This document shows, piece by piece, positions 31,921 through 43,264 of a stretch of DNA of 64,000 nucleotides. The stretch comes from Thozetella sp. PMI_491 (taxonomy: Eukaryota > Ascomycota > Sordariomycetes > Chaetosphaeriales > Chaetosphaeriaceae): positions 1,128,464-1,192,463 of the forward strand of contig MU270030.1 of assembly GCA_021432635.1 (NCBI GenBank), in the 5' to 3' direction. Position 1 is the stretch's first letter. Every line of letters begins with the position of its first letter. The notes under the pieces are model-generated. The model worked only from the letters and a program-made list of their open reading frames with translations. It did no database searches and was not told the origin of the DNA. Position numbers and translations under genes: made by a program.

Positions 31921-33987
31921 ATGTTGGAATATCAACCGTTAGACTCGGGCCGGAATGAGATTCGCATGATCTCGCTTCATAAGACAGGCGCTTCTGGCTT
32001 GCTTGAATGCTCCTTGGACCATGTCTCGCTCGATGACTACTCTCCAGAATACCATAAGTTTCTGCAGCTTGAGGGCGACAATGCATCGTCCATGGAATTG
32101 GCCGTGCTGTGGGATCTGGTTAGAGCCGAGGCATTGACCTATTGGGAATTGAGAGCCAAGGCTCCCACAGACAGCCTGGTCGGGGCTGCTCTTAGGCGCT
32201 TCTCAAATGATGACGTCTACCAACAACCCTCATTCAAAAATGCCAAGCGCTACCGATGGGGTGACTTCTGCGCACTTTCATACGAGTGGGGAAATGCAGA
32301 CGACAGAGCGGAGATCCTTGTCAATGGAAGAAAGACTACGGTAACGAACAACCTCGCTGCCGCCCTAGAGGGCATCGGCAGCTGGTGGTATTCCGAACAC
32401 CATGGCGGCAAAATGCGGATATGGATCGACGCGCTGTGCATCAACCAAAGAGATATTCCCGAGCGGAATCTCCAGGTCAAACGGATGAGGGACATATACT
32501 CTCTCGCGTTTTCAGTTCTCGTGTGGACAGGCCCGGCGCTCGAAACCGGCCAGGAAGCCACGAGCACGCTCCTGAGCCAACTCAATGCTCCGCTGTTTGA
32601 GCCAACAAACGATTTTGAAGAAAAGGCCACGGCGATGATGGCTCCGGAAAACGACCAGGCATGGAGAGGGCTGATGGAGCTGGCGGCCCGGTCGTATTGG
32701 CAGCGTCTATGGGTGATTCAAGAAATCCTCCTCGCCACCACCGGAGCTTGCCTTTGCTATGGAAACAAGCAAATCATAGCTAGTCAATACTTCGGTGCAA
32801 TGGCAGTGCTACTGCGCAGTCCACAGCGTGTCTGGAGGCTGCTGGGAACCATGGCTGATCTGAGCGCTAACCGTTCGTTGGTGCTGGCACTTGATCGCTG
32901 TGACCGATTTCAGCGCCTGAATCGGTTCAAATTTGACAAGCTGGAACGTCCGTCGTTTCTCAACGTCATGTCGACGGGGCGGATGGCCCTCCAGTCTGAT
33001 ATGCGGGACAAGGTGTACGGCTTGCTGGGTTTGATGGATCCGAGAATCCATGACGCGGTGGTTCCAGACTACAGCAAACCGCTATTAGAGGTATACCATG
33101 ACTTCGCCATCGCTGTCATCAAATCGACGGGGCGCCTCGAGATCCTCCTCCAGGGTGCAGTGGACCACGAAAATGACCAGCAACTACCATCCTGGGTCCC
33201 TAATTGGTCCATTGATAACATGTCAAACCCCGATGTTATGACCCTAGGCCATTACCAGGATACCTATTACAGAGACTTCCGGGCTGCCGGAGATACACTT
33301 CATATCTTCCAGCCCCTTGAAGATGCGAGAAATTTGCTTTGCCGAGGCTTCAAATTCGATGTTATCGATGGCCTCGCCTGCAGCATGGGAGCGAATGCGC
33401 CTCATGATGAGCACGATGTAGTGCTCCGTACAGCAGAGAGCAAGGATGATCAGCCCTATGATACACCACAGGGCCTGCGGGACGCCTTTTGGGGGACGAT
33501 GACGATCAGCAGCAGCATTATGTCCGATTCTGCGGTGGCATATATAAAGAGTCTGCCATCGTTCGAGAGCCAAGGGGGAAGGACATCCTACTTTCATGTC
33601 ATCGCTAGATTTCAGCAATGCAACCGGCATCTCAGCGTTGGCGGAAAATCCCTTCGCTCCATTTTCCCTCAATGGTCCGACAAGTTCGAGAACCTACCGG
33701 AGGACGAGGAAATAGTTAGCAACCTCATGTTCCTTATGTTGACATTTGTGCAAAGGAGATTTGTGTTGACGGAGAAAGGCTACATGGGGCTTTGCCCAAA
33801 GAGGGCGCGGAAAGGAGACGCTATATACATCTTGAGGGGCTGCAACCTCCCTTTAATATTGAGGCCGAATGGAGATGGTACATTTTACGTAGTGAGCGAG
33901 TGCTACGTTCAAGGCCTCATGAACGGCGAGGCTATGGAAGCGTTGGAGAGAAACGGATTCGAAGAGATGGATTTGGTGCTCCGCTGA
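31921..33987 (+). CDS. HET-domain protein, 688 aa (alternative start 31774, 737 aa)
   Basis: Heterokaryon-incompatibility (HET) domain protein, the family behind non-self recognition and programmed cell death in filamentous fungi. I prefer the ATG at 31921 because MLEYQPLDSGRNEIRMISL is the common HET N-terminus (Y-x-P-L...EIR); the 49 residues before it look unrelated. HET motifs are DFCALSYEWGNADD at about residue 117, MRIWIDALCINQRDIPER at about 165, SVLVWTGPA at about 195 and RLWVIQEILLA at about 262. The later DKVYGLLGLMD and PDYSKPLLEVYHDFA blocks complete the usual layout. The last 250 residues hold LCPKRARKGDAIYILRGCNL, the typical C-terminal GDxI block. There are no introns and no NACHT or repeat domain. 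The gene appears intact. An ankyrin protein with an NLR-type N-terminus lies 4 kb downstream. Confidence 0.92.
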   Translation: MLEYQPLDSGRNEIRMISLHKTGASGLLECSLDHVSLDDYSPEYHKFLQLEGDNASSMELAVLWDLVRAEALTYWELRAKAPTDSLVGAALRRFSNDDVYQQPSFKNAKRYRWGDFCALSYEWGNADDRAEILVNGRKTTVTNNLAAALEGIGSWWYSEHHGGKMRIWIDALCINQRDIPERNLQVKRMRDIYSLAFSVLVWTGPALETGQEATSTLLSQLNAPLFEPTNDFEEKATAMMAPENDQAWRGLMELAARSYWQRLWVIQEILLATTGACLCYGNKQIIASQYFGAMAVLLRSPQRVWRLLGTMADLSANRSLVLALDRCDRFQRLNRFKFDKLERPSFLNVMSTGRMALQSDMRDKVYGLLGLMDPRIHDAVVPDYSKPLLEVYHDFAIAVIKSTGRLEILLQGAVDHENDQQLPSWVPNWSIDNMSNPDVMTLGHYQDTYYRDFRAAGDTLHIFQPLEDARNLLCRGFKFDVIDGLACSMGANAPHDEHDVVLRTAESKDDQPYDTPQGLRDAFWGTMTISSSIMSDSAVAYIKSLPSFESQGGRTSYFHVIARFQQCNRHLSVGGKSLRSIFPQWSDKFENLPEDEEIVSNLMFLMLTFVQRRFVLTEKGYMGLCPKRARKGDAIYILRGCNLPLILRPNGDGTFYVVSECYVQGLMNGEAMEALERNGFEEMDLVLR

Positions 33988-34715
33988 AATTTCGCTTATA
34001 GTTAGAAGCTTCCGTCTATTGGCTGACCGAAGGGGTGTTGATGTTATCCTTTATGGAAGGTACTTAAACCCATAAGCCGGTTTAGTGAGCTAGAACTATT
34101 TATGCCGCACGAGAGTAAGAGTTAGTGTTTGAACGGATTAATCTTGGCTAGCTGGTATGGAGTTAGACCCTGGGTGAAATTTGGCGATACCAACTTGTTT
34201 GGGTAGCCAAAGACGCCCGTAATTTATTCTTCACGTGAACCGACTGTGGGCGTAACTACCCTAGGGTTCTTAATGGACCACTTCTGCGGCTCGATCCCGG
34301 AAGAACAACACCCGGGAGAACTACGAAACGCCCAAAGCAACATCGTTTTCCAATCCAGCATAGTTCAAGCTGCGTGCAATAAGCTGAGGTGATGCTTTTA
34401 TTCCTAAATTCCTATCGATGGTGAAATTTGCTCAGCATTCCTTCGCCCGCGGCCCGGAGTGTGATAATAGCCTCCTGTAGCTTACAGTATTAGGAAAGAA
34501 GGCCACTTGTGAACTCAGTTCGCCGTATTGGATGACGTGAGCGGAACCACCGGATTAGCCCGCGCATTTTGGAGAACAATGTATAAGAGCAATTCGGATT
34601 GCAGCTCTGTCAGTAATTCCGGCGACATCTATTGCCAGGGAAAGACATCTTAGCATTACGTTCACTGCTTCTGCTTCCTGAAACATTGGGCGGTACTATC
34701 CTAATTACCTTTACG
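33988..34715. other. intergenic, no gene seen
   Basis: AT-richer spacer after the HET gene, with no convincing frames. Confidence 0.5.
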
Positions 34716-35540
34716 ATGGTCTCTGCGTTCTCTATCAGATTGGTGGTGGTCCTGGTAGGGCTTGCTAATCTAGCCCTAGGCGACACCTTAGTGCTGAACG
34801 TTGGTTGCCTCGCTGTACACCCCTCTTGGATCTGATGATATACTTACAACTGTCAATTAGTTCGACGATGTCTCTATCTCAAACGAGGCTTCTTGCGGTA
34901 GCAGTGTTCTTACATTCGGCCAGCACGGATACCATGCAAGTTGAGAGATTTCAAATCATGATTTTGGGGGCTAATAGAGACAGGGCATCTTTGTTTCGAG
35001 CGGCTTTAGCGAGCGAGTGACTATTCTTAACACCACCAAAACGGCTGCCTGCTCCTCTTCCAGCGACGAGCCGAATGGCCTGTCTCCGTTTGGATTTGCA
35101 ACGTCAGCGCCCAACGTTGCAGCGGTGCCTAATGGTTTGATTGAGTTCCAGACCGATGTAGAACCCAATACTCCCACCGTAGCATTCGTCGGCAATGCAA
35201 CTCTTTCAGTTTCATTTGGTCTTACCCAAGCCCAGGTAAGCATCAATGCCAGGTGGGATGCAGTACGGGATCCTGTGCTGATAGTGGCCGAAAGGTCGAT
35301 GCCAACATTACTATCACACTAATGACACTGTTCACGGATTTCGCCAATGTATTTGAGCAACAAACTTTCACATTCTTCGCAGCGAATGGCCTGGGGCCCT
35401 ACGAGGTGGAGGTGGCTAATAATGATGTGGCATTGCTGCTGGAGGTGGAAACGCTTATGTCAGAGCCAGGCCCCTTTGAGCAATTTATTTACATTGACAA
35501 CGTAACCTTCGAGACTGCGTTGAAGGATAACATTTTTTAA
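34716..35540 (+). CDS. hypothetical secreted FDDV-type protein, 4 exons with a GC-AG intron
   Basis: Exons 34716-34799, 34861-34935, 34984-35235 and 35295-35540 give 218 aa. Residues 1-22 (MVSAFSIRLVVVLVGLANLA) are a signal peptide, followed by DTLVLNFDDVSIS. The FDDV opening after the signal is common among fungal secreted beta-sandwich proteins that carry a G-Y-x-G-(F/I) motif, seen here as QHGYHGIFVSSGF. That motif only forms if intron 2 (34936-34983) starts with GC (CAT|GCAAGT), the classic non-canonical donor. The rest is beta-rich (NATLSVSFGLTQAQ, VDANITITLMTLF, ANNDVALLLEVETL, YIDNVTFETAL). All junctions close in frame. I cannot name the domain; it is probably extracellular and may bind carbohydrate, by resemblance only. 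Confidence 0.68.
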
Positions 35541-35745
35541 ATACCATGAAGCAGGCAAATTACCAATATAGCTCCGTAGCTCTCTAGCCAACCCTATCTA
35601 AGCCTCGTTATTTTCAACGAAAAAGTGTCGATGATCTAACTCGTTCGGCTAGATCTTTGCCAAATCGGACAATCTACCCAACTCCAGAACAAGTATGTAT
35701 GCAAGGGGAAAACTCTGCAAGTATAGCACGGTAGTGGTGGCCGCC

Positions 35746-36939
35746 TCAGGTATCATTTAGTGTACTGCGAGATGACCTATCGCCGATTAAATCTATCGCT
35801 CGATCTAAAAGACGTCTGTGCATCCTTGGTAGGTATCCTTGAATAAGCAGCAGATCCACCTCACCGCTTTCGTCCCAGTCGAAAGGCACGTCGATGACCC
35901 TCGAGAGTGCGAAATATGTGGCCATAAGCAGCAGTGCAGTGGACTCGCACTGCCCGACGCACTTGACAAAAGTGTTTGGAGTCTCAGTGAGAAAGCGGGT
36001 ATACAAAGTTCGATCCGGTGTGCGATACATCAAGGTCAAGAAGGCAATGACGTCCTGGTACGCTGTGTACCTGTGCCTGGGGGTGCTCATCCGTGGGCAG
36101 CCTTGGAGGAGGAACGCAAAAAGAGGGTCATTGCGCGGTAGCGAGAGGGCGGGAAACTGCGAGATCTTGGGCCAGTAGGCAAGTGGCATAAATTCCACCG
36201 CGGCAGTCACGAAGTGACCAACTCCACGCCAACATTTGAGCCAGTCGACGACACCGGCAATGTTTGGCGAGGCAAAAGCACGGGCCTCGATGGTCTGACA
36301 GGCGATTAAGTTGGACGTGGCAAATAAGGCCGGGAAGTTAGATATATTAATGCCAGTCCGGACTTCAGCGAGCTGGCCGGCAATGGAACGGTTCAAGTAC
36401 GTAAGAAGAGTCGCGCCTAGTTGTGGGGTGCGCCGCTTGTCTGGGGGTTTGGCCGCCCCGTGACTTAGGAATATGTATGCCATGAATGGGTATTCGAAGG
36501 CTAAGGTCGCGTTGGATTTGAGAAACAGCTTGGCCACACCATACTCAGAGAGGTCCTGCTGCCCGAGCCGGTAGAAGTATCGGTGCCAGAGATCCTGCTC
36601 GAGCAAGCGCGACGCCGGGTCCATGCTCTGGCCCCGGTACAGGGGCCAATCTAGGGAGACGGGGAAAGGTAATTCCTCAGGCGATATTTCTCCATAAGGT
36701 CGGCGTTGAGGCTGAGGGCCAGCAGTTTTGGATGCAGATTCTCCACCTGTCGCCACGACCTTGTACTCTGCTTTAGAGGCTATACGTCGAAGGTGAGTCA
36801 CCTGAGACTGGCCAGTACAAGCCGCTTCGAGAGCAACTTGAGGCCCTGTCCGACTCAATGCGCTAATTGCGGTCGGCCCGGCTCGGATGACCTTTGGCCG
36901 ACCGCCGGTGAGGGAGGTCACGGGATCTGTTTGGCTCAT
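35746..36939 (-). CDS. fungal transcription-factor-domain protein lacking a zinc finger, 397 aa
   Basis: Single exon. The open frame reaches 37086 but without an ATG, so I start at 36939. Residues 1-90 are polar (the place where a Zn2Cys6 finger would be, but none is present here or just upstream). The helical regulator region begins near LLEQDLWHRYFYRLGQQ. Conserved features are the NATLAFEYPFMAYIFLSHG block, then TYLNRSIAGQLAEVRTGI, SNFPALFATSNLIACQTIEA, DWLKCWRGVGHFV and, late, LLLMATYFALSRVIDVPFDW. This is the organisation of Upc2-like and related fungal-specific factors. It may be a regulator that lost its finger, or a finger exon could lie upstream beyond my recognition. Targets are unknown. 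The divergent ankyrin gene starts 1.25 kb away. Confidence 0.78.
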   Translation of the reverse strand: MSQTDPVTSLTGGRPKVIRAGPTAISALSRTGPQVALEAACTGQSQVTHLRRIASKAEYKVVATGGESASKTAGPQPQRRPYGEISPEELPFPVSLDWPLYRGQSMDPASRLLEQDLWHRYFYRLGQQDLSEYGVAKLFLKSNATLAFEYPFMAYIFLSHGAAKPPDKRRTPQLGATLLTYLNRSIAGQLAEVRTGINISNFPALFATSNLIACQTIEARAFASPNIAGVVDWLKCWRGVGHFVTAAVEFMPLAYWPKISQFPALSLPRNDPLFAFLLQGCPRMSTPRHRYTAYQDVIAFLTLMYRTPDRTLYTRFLTETPNTFVKCVGQCESTALLLMATYFALSRVIDVPFDWDESGEVDLLLIQGYLPRMHRRLLDRAIDLIGDRSSRSTLNDT

Positions 36940-38189
36940 CTCGCACGAGCCAGCTCGGGGGCAAAGGGGAATGGAGATAAGCAGTATTATGCTATTACCG
37001 GGGGGAAATAGCTGTTTCAACTGGACTACCGGCCCAGCATAGCTTGCGGGTAGGCGGTATTGGGACTTTTGCAGCGTGAGGTCCAAAGCGGGATGGGAAG
37101 TGCCTGCAGGTAACTATGGGGACACAAATCTGCAATATTATGTGGCATGTGGGCTGGGCTGGTGGGACTCGGCTGGCTATCGGTCGTCAGCCGACTCCCC
37201 GAACTGGGTCTCCACCCCATCCTTCCTCGCCAAGCTGCCAAATCTCTCTATACTGTATTCATACTAGTCAGGTACAGGCCCCTGGATGTATGCATATAGG
37301 CGTACTGCGAACATGTTATGGCGGGTGCGTCCCGCCTAGGGGAGAGGGCAGAAGGTCGAGCGCTAGAAAAGACAAGAGACCCTTTCTGTTCGCTACCTTT
37401 GTTGTGTCACGCATAAACCGGCAACTAAAATGTCCATCAGGAAGCCTTTTGTTAACCCCCTTAGGAGCCCCGAAGTGGTATATAAGGTGATTACTACTGA
37501 TGATGGGAAATGCTATGCGCGTGTGACCAGTCTTGAGGAAGTTTGATACTATTGCATCCTCAATTTATTCCCTTCGATAAAATTAAAGTGAATGTGTTGT
37601 TGACGATCTAACTCAGATACGCTGCTGCAACGAATAACTAACCTTCGTAAAAGGAAGGTCGCCTCAAAGCTCGAATCCCCTAAAAACTAAACCAGTTTAA
37701 CTTTTTATTTTATTTTATTTTATTCTTTCTTTTTTTTCCCCTTTTTTTTTCCAAAAAAAAAGAATAGTTAGACAGCTTCCATCCTATAGAAAGAGTGAAC
37801 GAACTGCCGGTCCAAAATATTGTCTGCTGAATGTCGCACAGCCACAGTGCTGCCTAGCATGAAGAAACAGCCAATGTCAGGACACTTTCGTTGTACCAAC
37901 TGAGAATACACATAATCTGGTTCTCCAATTAGATACAAGCGATCACCGCCGAACCACTCCATCTCTTCGGTGAATGATTAAAAGTATGGTACCGCGATAA
38001 GGGGAGGGCACTTTTGGGACCCAACCGCAGTGCTGCGTTTCCCTGGATTGTCAATGAGCACATGTATAGCATTCCTCGTATGATTCCTTCCGCCTTGGCG
38101 TATGATTTGCCGGAGTCTTAAGTAGAGTAGTCTACTAGGCCCGTTTCCAAAGCCAAATTGCATTAGGATTCCATACCTTGTAACTTACT
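36940..38189. other. intergenic with T-rich tract
   Basis: A T/TTTTA-rich run at 37697-37750 followed by A9 at about 37753-37761 is the most AT-rich part. No supported gene. Confidence 0.5.
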
Positions 38190-40791
38190 ATGGCAGACCC
38201 TGCGTCCATTGTCGGGACAGTTATTGCCGTTGCCCAAGCGATCAACTCAACTGCCAACACAATTCAATGGCTTGTATCCATCCGCAACGCCCCGGTTGAG
38301 CTAGCCGATTTACAGAACCAAGTTTGTCTTTGCTCACGTAGTATCTCCGATGTGAACCTATCTCACAGTGTCCTAGCTTCAATCTACAAGGGGCTATTTG
38401 GAGCGACTCCGGCCGATTCTTGAGTCCCTTGAGCCTCATACTACGGATTTGCCGACCTCTCCTCTCGACTATACGAATATTGTGACTAGCAATCTCGAGG
38501 CCGACATTGGAAGTCTTTGTGACGCTCTAAAAGAACTTAAAATCGACCTGAATGCTAACCCTACCTGTCTTTCACGTCGTCAGAAGTTCCGGTGGCGTAT
38601 AAACCGGAGTCTTATCGTTTCATTCCGCGACAAGGTTCGCTGTAGATGCAATGAGCTGGCAAATGCGGTTCAGCTCTTGGCTCCAGTTCAAAGGTGTGTG
38701 CGCCTATCCAGCTGATAGGGAGTAAAGGGCTAGTGCTATTGACGATTTCCTTCTCGAATTCATTTTTTTTTTTTTTTTTTTTTGCTCAAGAGTGTCTAAT
38801 CGTACTGCTCCACGGATAGCCAAGCGTCCAGGTCACTCATCCTGGGCCTGGAGCTGAAAATAGACGACGGGTTTACAAATCTTACAACTGTTGCCGAGCG
38901 CGCAACCGAACGCGCCATATCATCCATCAACAGCCTGAATAGAGAGAAGTTCACGGAAACGAAACCCAGTCTCCCGTCACTTTTGGGTCAGAAAGCACCA
39001 CTGTAATGGGATCTCCAATATCGCCGGTCAGCAATTTTGATCATTCTAAAGCGGTGTCGCCATCGATTGGCGTACCCTTGTGGACTCATGATAGTTTAGT
39101 GCCTGTCCGAGTTGGACTCAGAGGCCGTTGCCCTACTGCTTGCCGGTGCCAATGCCATTTCACTCGAAATGTCCAACTCCCGACACCGTCTGAGTATATA
39201 CTCGGCCGCATTCTTATTGCCTATAATGGGATTCCTATATTGAACCCACGTCCTTGCGACTCTTCATTCTGCTTGAATAGCAAATCAAGATACATACATC
39301 TCCAATATTTATTCCCGACGGCATTTTTCCGATCAGTTCTCCATATATATGCTTCGATTAGCAGCCTGGTTGGTCGGGGATCATCCCTACACCTCAGTAT
39401 CTCGAGAATCCTCCCAAAGGACCATGTCATCTGGCATGCTATCGGGACAAACAATATCTCGCATATCCGGAAGATGGTTGCTTCAGGTGTGGTATTACCA
39501 ACAGATACTCACCCACAGGGTAACGATTTACTCTGTGTAAGTAAACATTCTCTCGTCACTGCCCGAAGTGTAGCACCGCTCTGGCAATTTAACCATCGTC
39601 GGACTATTCGAGGTAGCCTAGGAGCTAACTATTATCCACCAAGTTCGCTATGTCTAGAAACTTGAAGGACTCCTCTGAATTTCTCCTATCTCTGGGTACA
39701 GATCTGTCAAAACCTGGCCTAAACGGGCTGTACGTGACCGCTGCGACGCTGGCCGCTAGTTTCCCGCACTAATCAATACACCAAGCTCTCCGGCAATTAT
39801 AGCCTTTGTACGCCTTCACCGCTACGCAGGTGGGGACGATGCGATGTCGCCTATTTCTAAAAAGATCTCTGAGATCGTTGAGGAAGATGACTACTCGAGT
39901 TCTCTCATCATGGCTGCAGTATTAGGCGAAATCAACATGACTGTCGAGGAAGCTCTCGCTCGATGCCCCGGTGAACTGGACTGTCCTGCGAAGGACGGAG
40001 GCACGCCACTTCATTGGGCAGTCAGACGTCATAATTTACGGGCCTTGAATCTGCTCGTTCAGTGCAAAGCGGATTTGAATGTCAGAGATATGCTTGGCCA
40101 AACGCCGTTGGTCATCGCGGCTTGGGAGGGGCTTCTCGATTTTGCTGAAACCCTTCTCCAAGCAGGAGCTGATATTGAACGCCCCAATAATAGTGGGGGT
40201 ACCCCCATTATTCTTGCCGCCAGCTTCAGACAGGCTGCCATGGTTGAACTCTTGATCCGATATGGAGCTTCAGTCAATGTGGAGAGTAGTATCAGTTCGG
40301 CTCTTCACGAACTGATGCCATCCAGAGACGAGGGCAGTGAGGCATATATTGCTAGCATCTTGGTAGGCGCCGGAGCAGACATAGATTTCCCTGACGAATT
40401 TCTTCGGTCCCCCGTTATGGAAGCTGTTTACCGAAATGATTCAACAGCGACGAAGCTGTTCATGATGTTCTCGCCAAGCCTCACGATGATTGATATAACG
40501 GGGAAGTCTGTGCTGCATCTCGTGGCCATGGAAGGGACAGCTGCAGTGATGGACATGCTGTACGGAAAACCACGAGGCCTTGATCCGAATACGAGAGATA
40601 ATTGTGGGAATACCGCGCTACATTATCTACAGGAGCGTATTCCAGACTGTACAGGTAATATACGAGGATCAAAGCCGGTCGTGGAGGAAGATGTTACGGC
40701 TTTCTACCGACTTGTCGCGAGTATAAACACGATCACTGAAGTGACAGGATCCGACAACGAAGAGGACGATTTCTTTGATGCTGTTGAGTAG
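38190..40791 (+). CDS. ankyrin-repeat protein with NLR-type N-terminal helical domain, 6 exons
   Basis: Exons 38190-38321, 38377-38693, 38832-39002, 39122-39536, 39644-39758 and 39803-40791 give 712 aa. The opening MADPASIVGTVIAVAQAINS and the following ELADLQNQ...YLERLRPILESLE helices are the N-terminal domain that many fungal NACHT/ankyrin (NLR-like) and ankyrin-only proteins share. A Cys-rich spot (RCPTACRCQCHF, about residue 210) and an about 130-residue linker typical of these proteins follow. The ankyrin repeats run from about residue 445 to 640: DGGTPLHWAVRRHNLRALNL, MLGQTPLVIAAWEGLLDFAE, SGGTPIILAASFRQAAMVEL and GKSVLHLVAMEG. No NACHT or other NTPase motif is visible, so it is the short form. 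Intron 2 contains a T-run of over 20. All five introns close in frame, so I regard the gene as intact. The likely role is signalling or non-self recognition, by analogy. Confidence 0.8.
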
Positions 40792-41054
40792 AGAAGAAAC
40801 CTGCAAATGTTTCTCACTTCTTTTATCTCGCTATATAAAACCATGCCCAAGCTTCTCATTGGCGTTTTGGACCGTGCATTTGGGTCGGATATGGGCACGG
40901 GGACCTGGAGTTTCCCTTGTTGGGCTTGGCCTCCTTACCCCTATAATATACATGTTTCTCGTCAGTAATTCGTTTTTACGGTTTTTGTCGTACTGCTACG
41001 CTAGAAAAAGCTAGCTGGAGTATCTGTTATAAATGAAACCTGATCGTATCAATC
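40792..41054. other. 3' intergenic spacer
   Basis: No gene. It lies between the ends of the convergent ankyrin and zinc-cluster genes. Confidence 0.45.
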
Positions 41055-41178
41055 TATCTACTGGCAGAGAGAGAGCTCCACCGCTCTTATATGGTCGTCA
41101 GCGAGCTCAGGCTCCCTGGTCCCCTGTACTACAATAGAGCTAATGCTAGTCACGGTTCTAACTCAACTAGTTGTATCG
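41055..41178 (+). repeat. dispersed repeat copy A (about 124 bp)
   Basis: Related along its full length to 48011-48134. Shared blocks include CCGCTCTTATAT, GGTCGTC/TGTCGCT and CCCCTGT. Where the two differ toward the 3' end, this copy has T or A where the other has C or G (TCTAACTCAACTAGTTGTAT here, TCCAGCTCGACCAGCTGTAG there). That is the transition pattern of repeat-induced point mutation. Confidence 0.75.
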
Positions 41179-41292
41179 TAAATAAGCTTGATTTTTCTGA
41201 AGTAAAACGCTACTTGAAGAATCCAACGATACGTCGCAATCCCGTTGTTTACGTTTTAGCCGACTAGATGGATATAGCAGCTTCCTCGAGTT

Positions 41293-42824
41293 TTATGCAG
41301 AATCGTCTGTCTCGCCCATCATTTCTAATGTCTTGCGAACTAGCATTTTGCGCTCTTCCTGTACCGCGTTGGCCTCAGTATTCTTGCCCTGCGCACGCAG
41401 GATGACCTCTAGGCCATTCAGCCCCTCGAATAGATCGCCATCTTCGCGAGTTCTCGCCCAGTGTGCCATTGCTAGCTCGATGGCGCGACGAATGGAATCC
41501 TCGGCCGCGCCCAACCGGCCCAGCCGGTAGTTTGTGCTACCCAGCAGGGAGTACATGTTGAATGCCCCTTCAGGACACGCATGGACCGCTCGGGCCTTAT
41601 CTGGGTTATGTAGTACCCCCTCTAGTAGGGTGATACCCTCCTCTAGTATCTCACGATTACCTTGTTTGGAGCCATGGTGCCGATAATGGCTGGCTAGGCA
41701 GCACACGGTAGTGATGTGGCGATCGTCGTAGACATCTAAGCTTTCAAGTTGTTGCAGTAGGTCGCGGAACCGTATAGTCTTGTCCTCGTGGTCACCGACA
41801 CCGTTAGGGTGTAACAAGCCGATGCTTAGGCCACTGAGGTCGACAGTCCAAGGGTGAAAGTAGCCGATATGCTGAGAAAATTGCTCAACGGCAACAGTCG
41901 AGCACATGAGCAGGTGGCGACGGTCGGGTGCGAATCCTCCACCGCCAGACCAGAGTGCATTCCAGATTTGCGCGGTAGGATGCCGGGGCCTACCGCTGTC
42001 ACCGTTTGTTAAAGGGAGCCATGTGAGCTCGTGTAGGTACTTGATTAGATGATTTGCTATAGGACGAAAATCGCGTGCCGAGGACTCGCGAAGCAAGACC
42101 ATGATATATATCATCCAGAGGGGCAGCAGGGGCGGCTCAACGCTCGAGAGGATAATCGATAGCTCGGCAAACGCGATGCGCATCAGACGCGCACCCTGGG
42201 CGAAGTCGCCTTCCTTTCCGCCGTTATTTCCTCGTGATGGCCGCTCTAGCAGACCCACGGCGGCTCGGAAGCGTCCGTAGATCTCCTCGCCCCTGCTCAT
42301 GGCTCGACTGGTTTGTTCTGCAGCGAGTCGGTGCGCGGGGTAGTCCTGCTCCATGATGGTATTATCCCCATCGAATGCCCATCGTCTTGTCGAAAAGGCG
42401 GCATCATAATAATTCCGGAGCGCGTGATACAACCTCTGCTCGTGTCGAGACTCGAACGGAGTAAGACTCCGATAAATCACCGCTGATGCGCTGTTCGCCC
42501 CAGGGTTATGATCCGGTAGACTACTGTTGCCCGAGTTTCTGTCGTGTAGTCGGAGCTGGGCCTCTTTTGAAGACTTGGATTTAACTAAGTTGGCCTTGGG
42601 GGCACCCCTCATTGGAGGAAGGAAAACCCAGTCGGTCGGATAACCAGGGCACACGCGAGACCTCACACGGCATTGAGAGCAGGAGGGCCGCTTGCCATCA
42701 CACTATTATAGTGAGCATGGTCACCAGCTCTGGAGATAACTTGGATTAGTCGAAAAGGATCGCTTCTTACCCCCAGTTTCCGCGAACGGCATGCCTGGCA
42801 TACCGTCAACTGGCGAGTTTTCAT
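41293..42824 (-). CDS. Zn2Cys6 transcription factor, 2 exons, 487 aa
   Basis: Exons 42824-42771 and 42702-41293. The zinc cluster spans the intron: VCQACRSRKLG from exon 1 joins CDGKRPSCSQC and RVRSRVCPGY from exon 2. This gives CX2CX6CX5CX2CX6C, a complete binuclear cluster right at the N-terminus (residues about 9-39). It is followed by a basic/linker segment (KANLVKSKSSKEAQLRLHD) and a helical middle region in which FESRHEQRLYHALRNYYDAA begins the fungal regulatory fold. The C-terminal 120 residues (ITLLEGVLHNPDKARAV, GAFNMYSLLGSTNYRLGRLG, AAEDSIRRAIELAMAHWA) look like TPR-type helical pairs. It is nuclear, and targets are unknown. The 69-nt intron has a clean GTAAGA donor. The gene appears intact. 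Confidence 0.9.
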
Positions 42825-43264
42825 CGTTTGACATCAACTCCAAGTCAGGGCAGTTTTCTCGACGTTTTGAACGGAAATAAAAGAATAGTTGGTCTCATGT
42901 GGTTGTGGGATCTGGCTGACTTATAGGCTTGGCGAATTAACTTGACATATTAGGTTTAATTTCGAAGGCTTTTGCCGATCCGGCTGTGGATGAAGAACGG
43001 CGGTCTTATATACGCTAAGCTGCTTTAGGAAACATAAATCGCCAAGCCTTTGAGCCGCTGAAGAACAGTTTTGTCGGGAGCCCCGATATATTGGTCCTCC
43101 TTGCTGTATTTACAGCGCTTCCTGGCTTAGCCCTGTCAGGTGTCGTTCCTGGTTAAGTCCTTACTCAGGGCTTCCTAGGGGATTCGCAGGCGCCTCGGTT
43201 TGCAGGCGCCCTTGTAGGTATTAAACTTTTATACTCGTTCCCTTTATTGAAATAACCCTTAGTA
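42825..43264. other. intergenic, promoter of the zinc-cluster gene
   Basis: No gene. Near 43188-43211 a GCAGGCGCC word recurs twice (CGCAGGCGCCTCGG, TGCAGGCGCCCTTG), possibly a binding site pair or chance. Confidence 0.4.

Noticed and set aside
37697-37761. T-rich then A-rich tract as a retroposon poly-A tail
   Set aside because: No adjacent coding remnant or target-site duplication; simple low-complexity DNA explains it.
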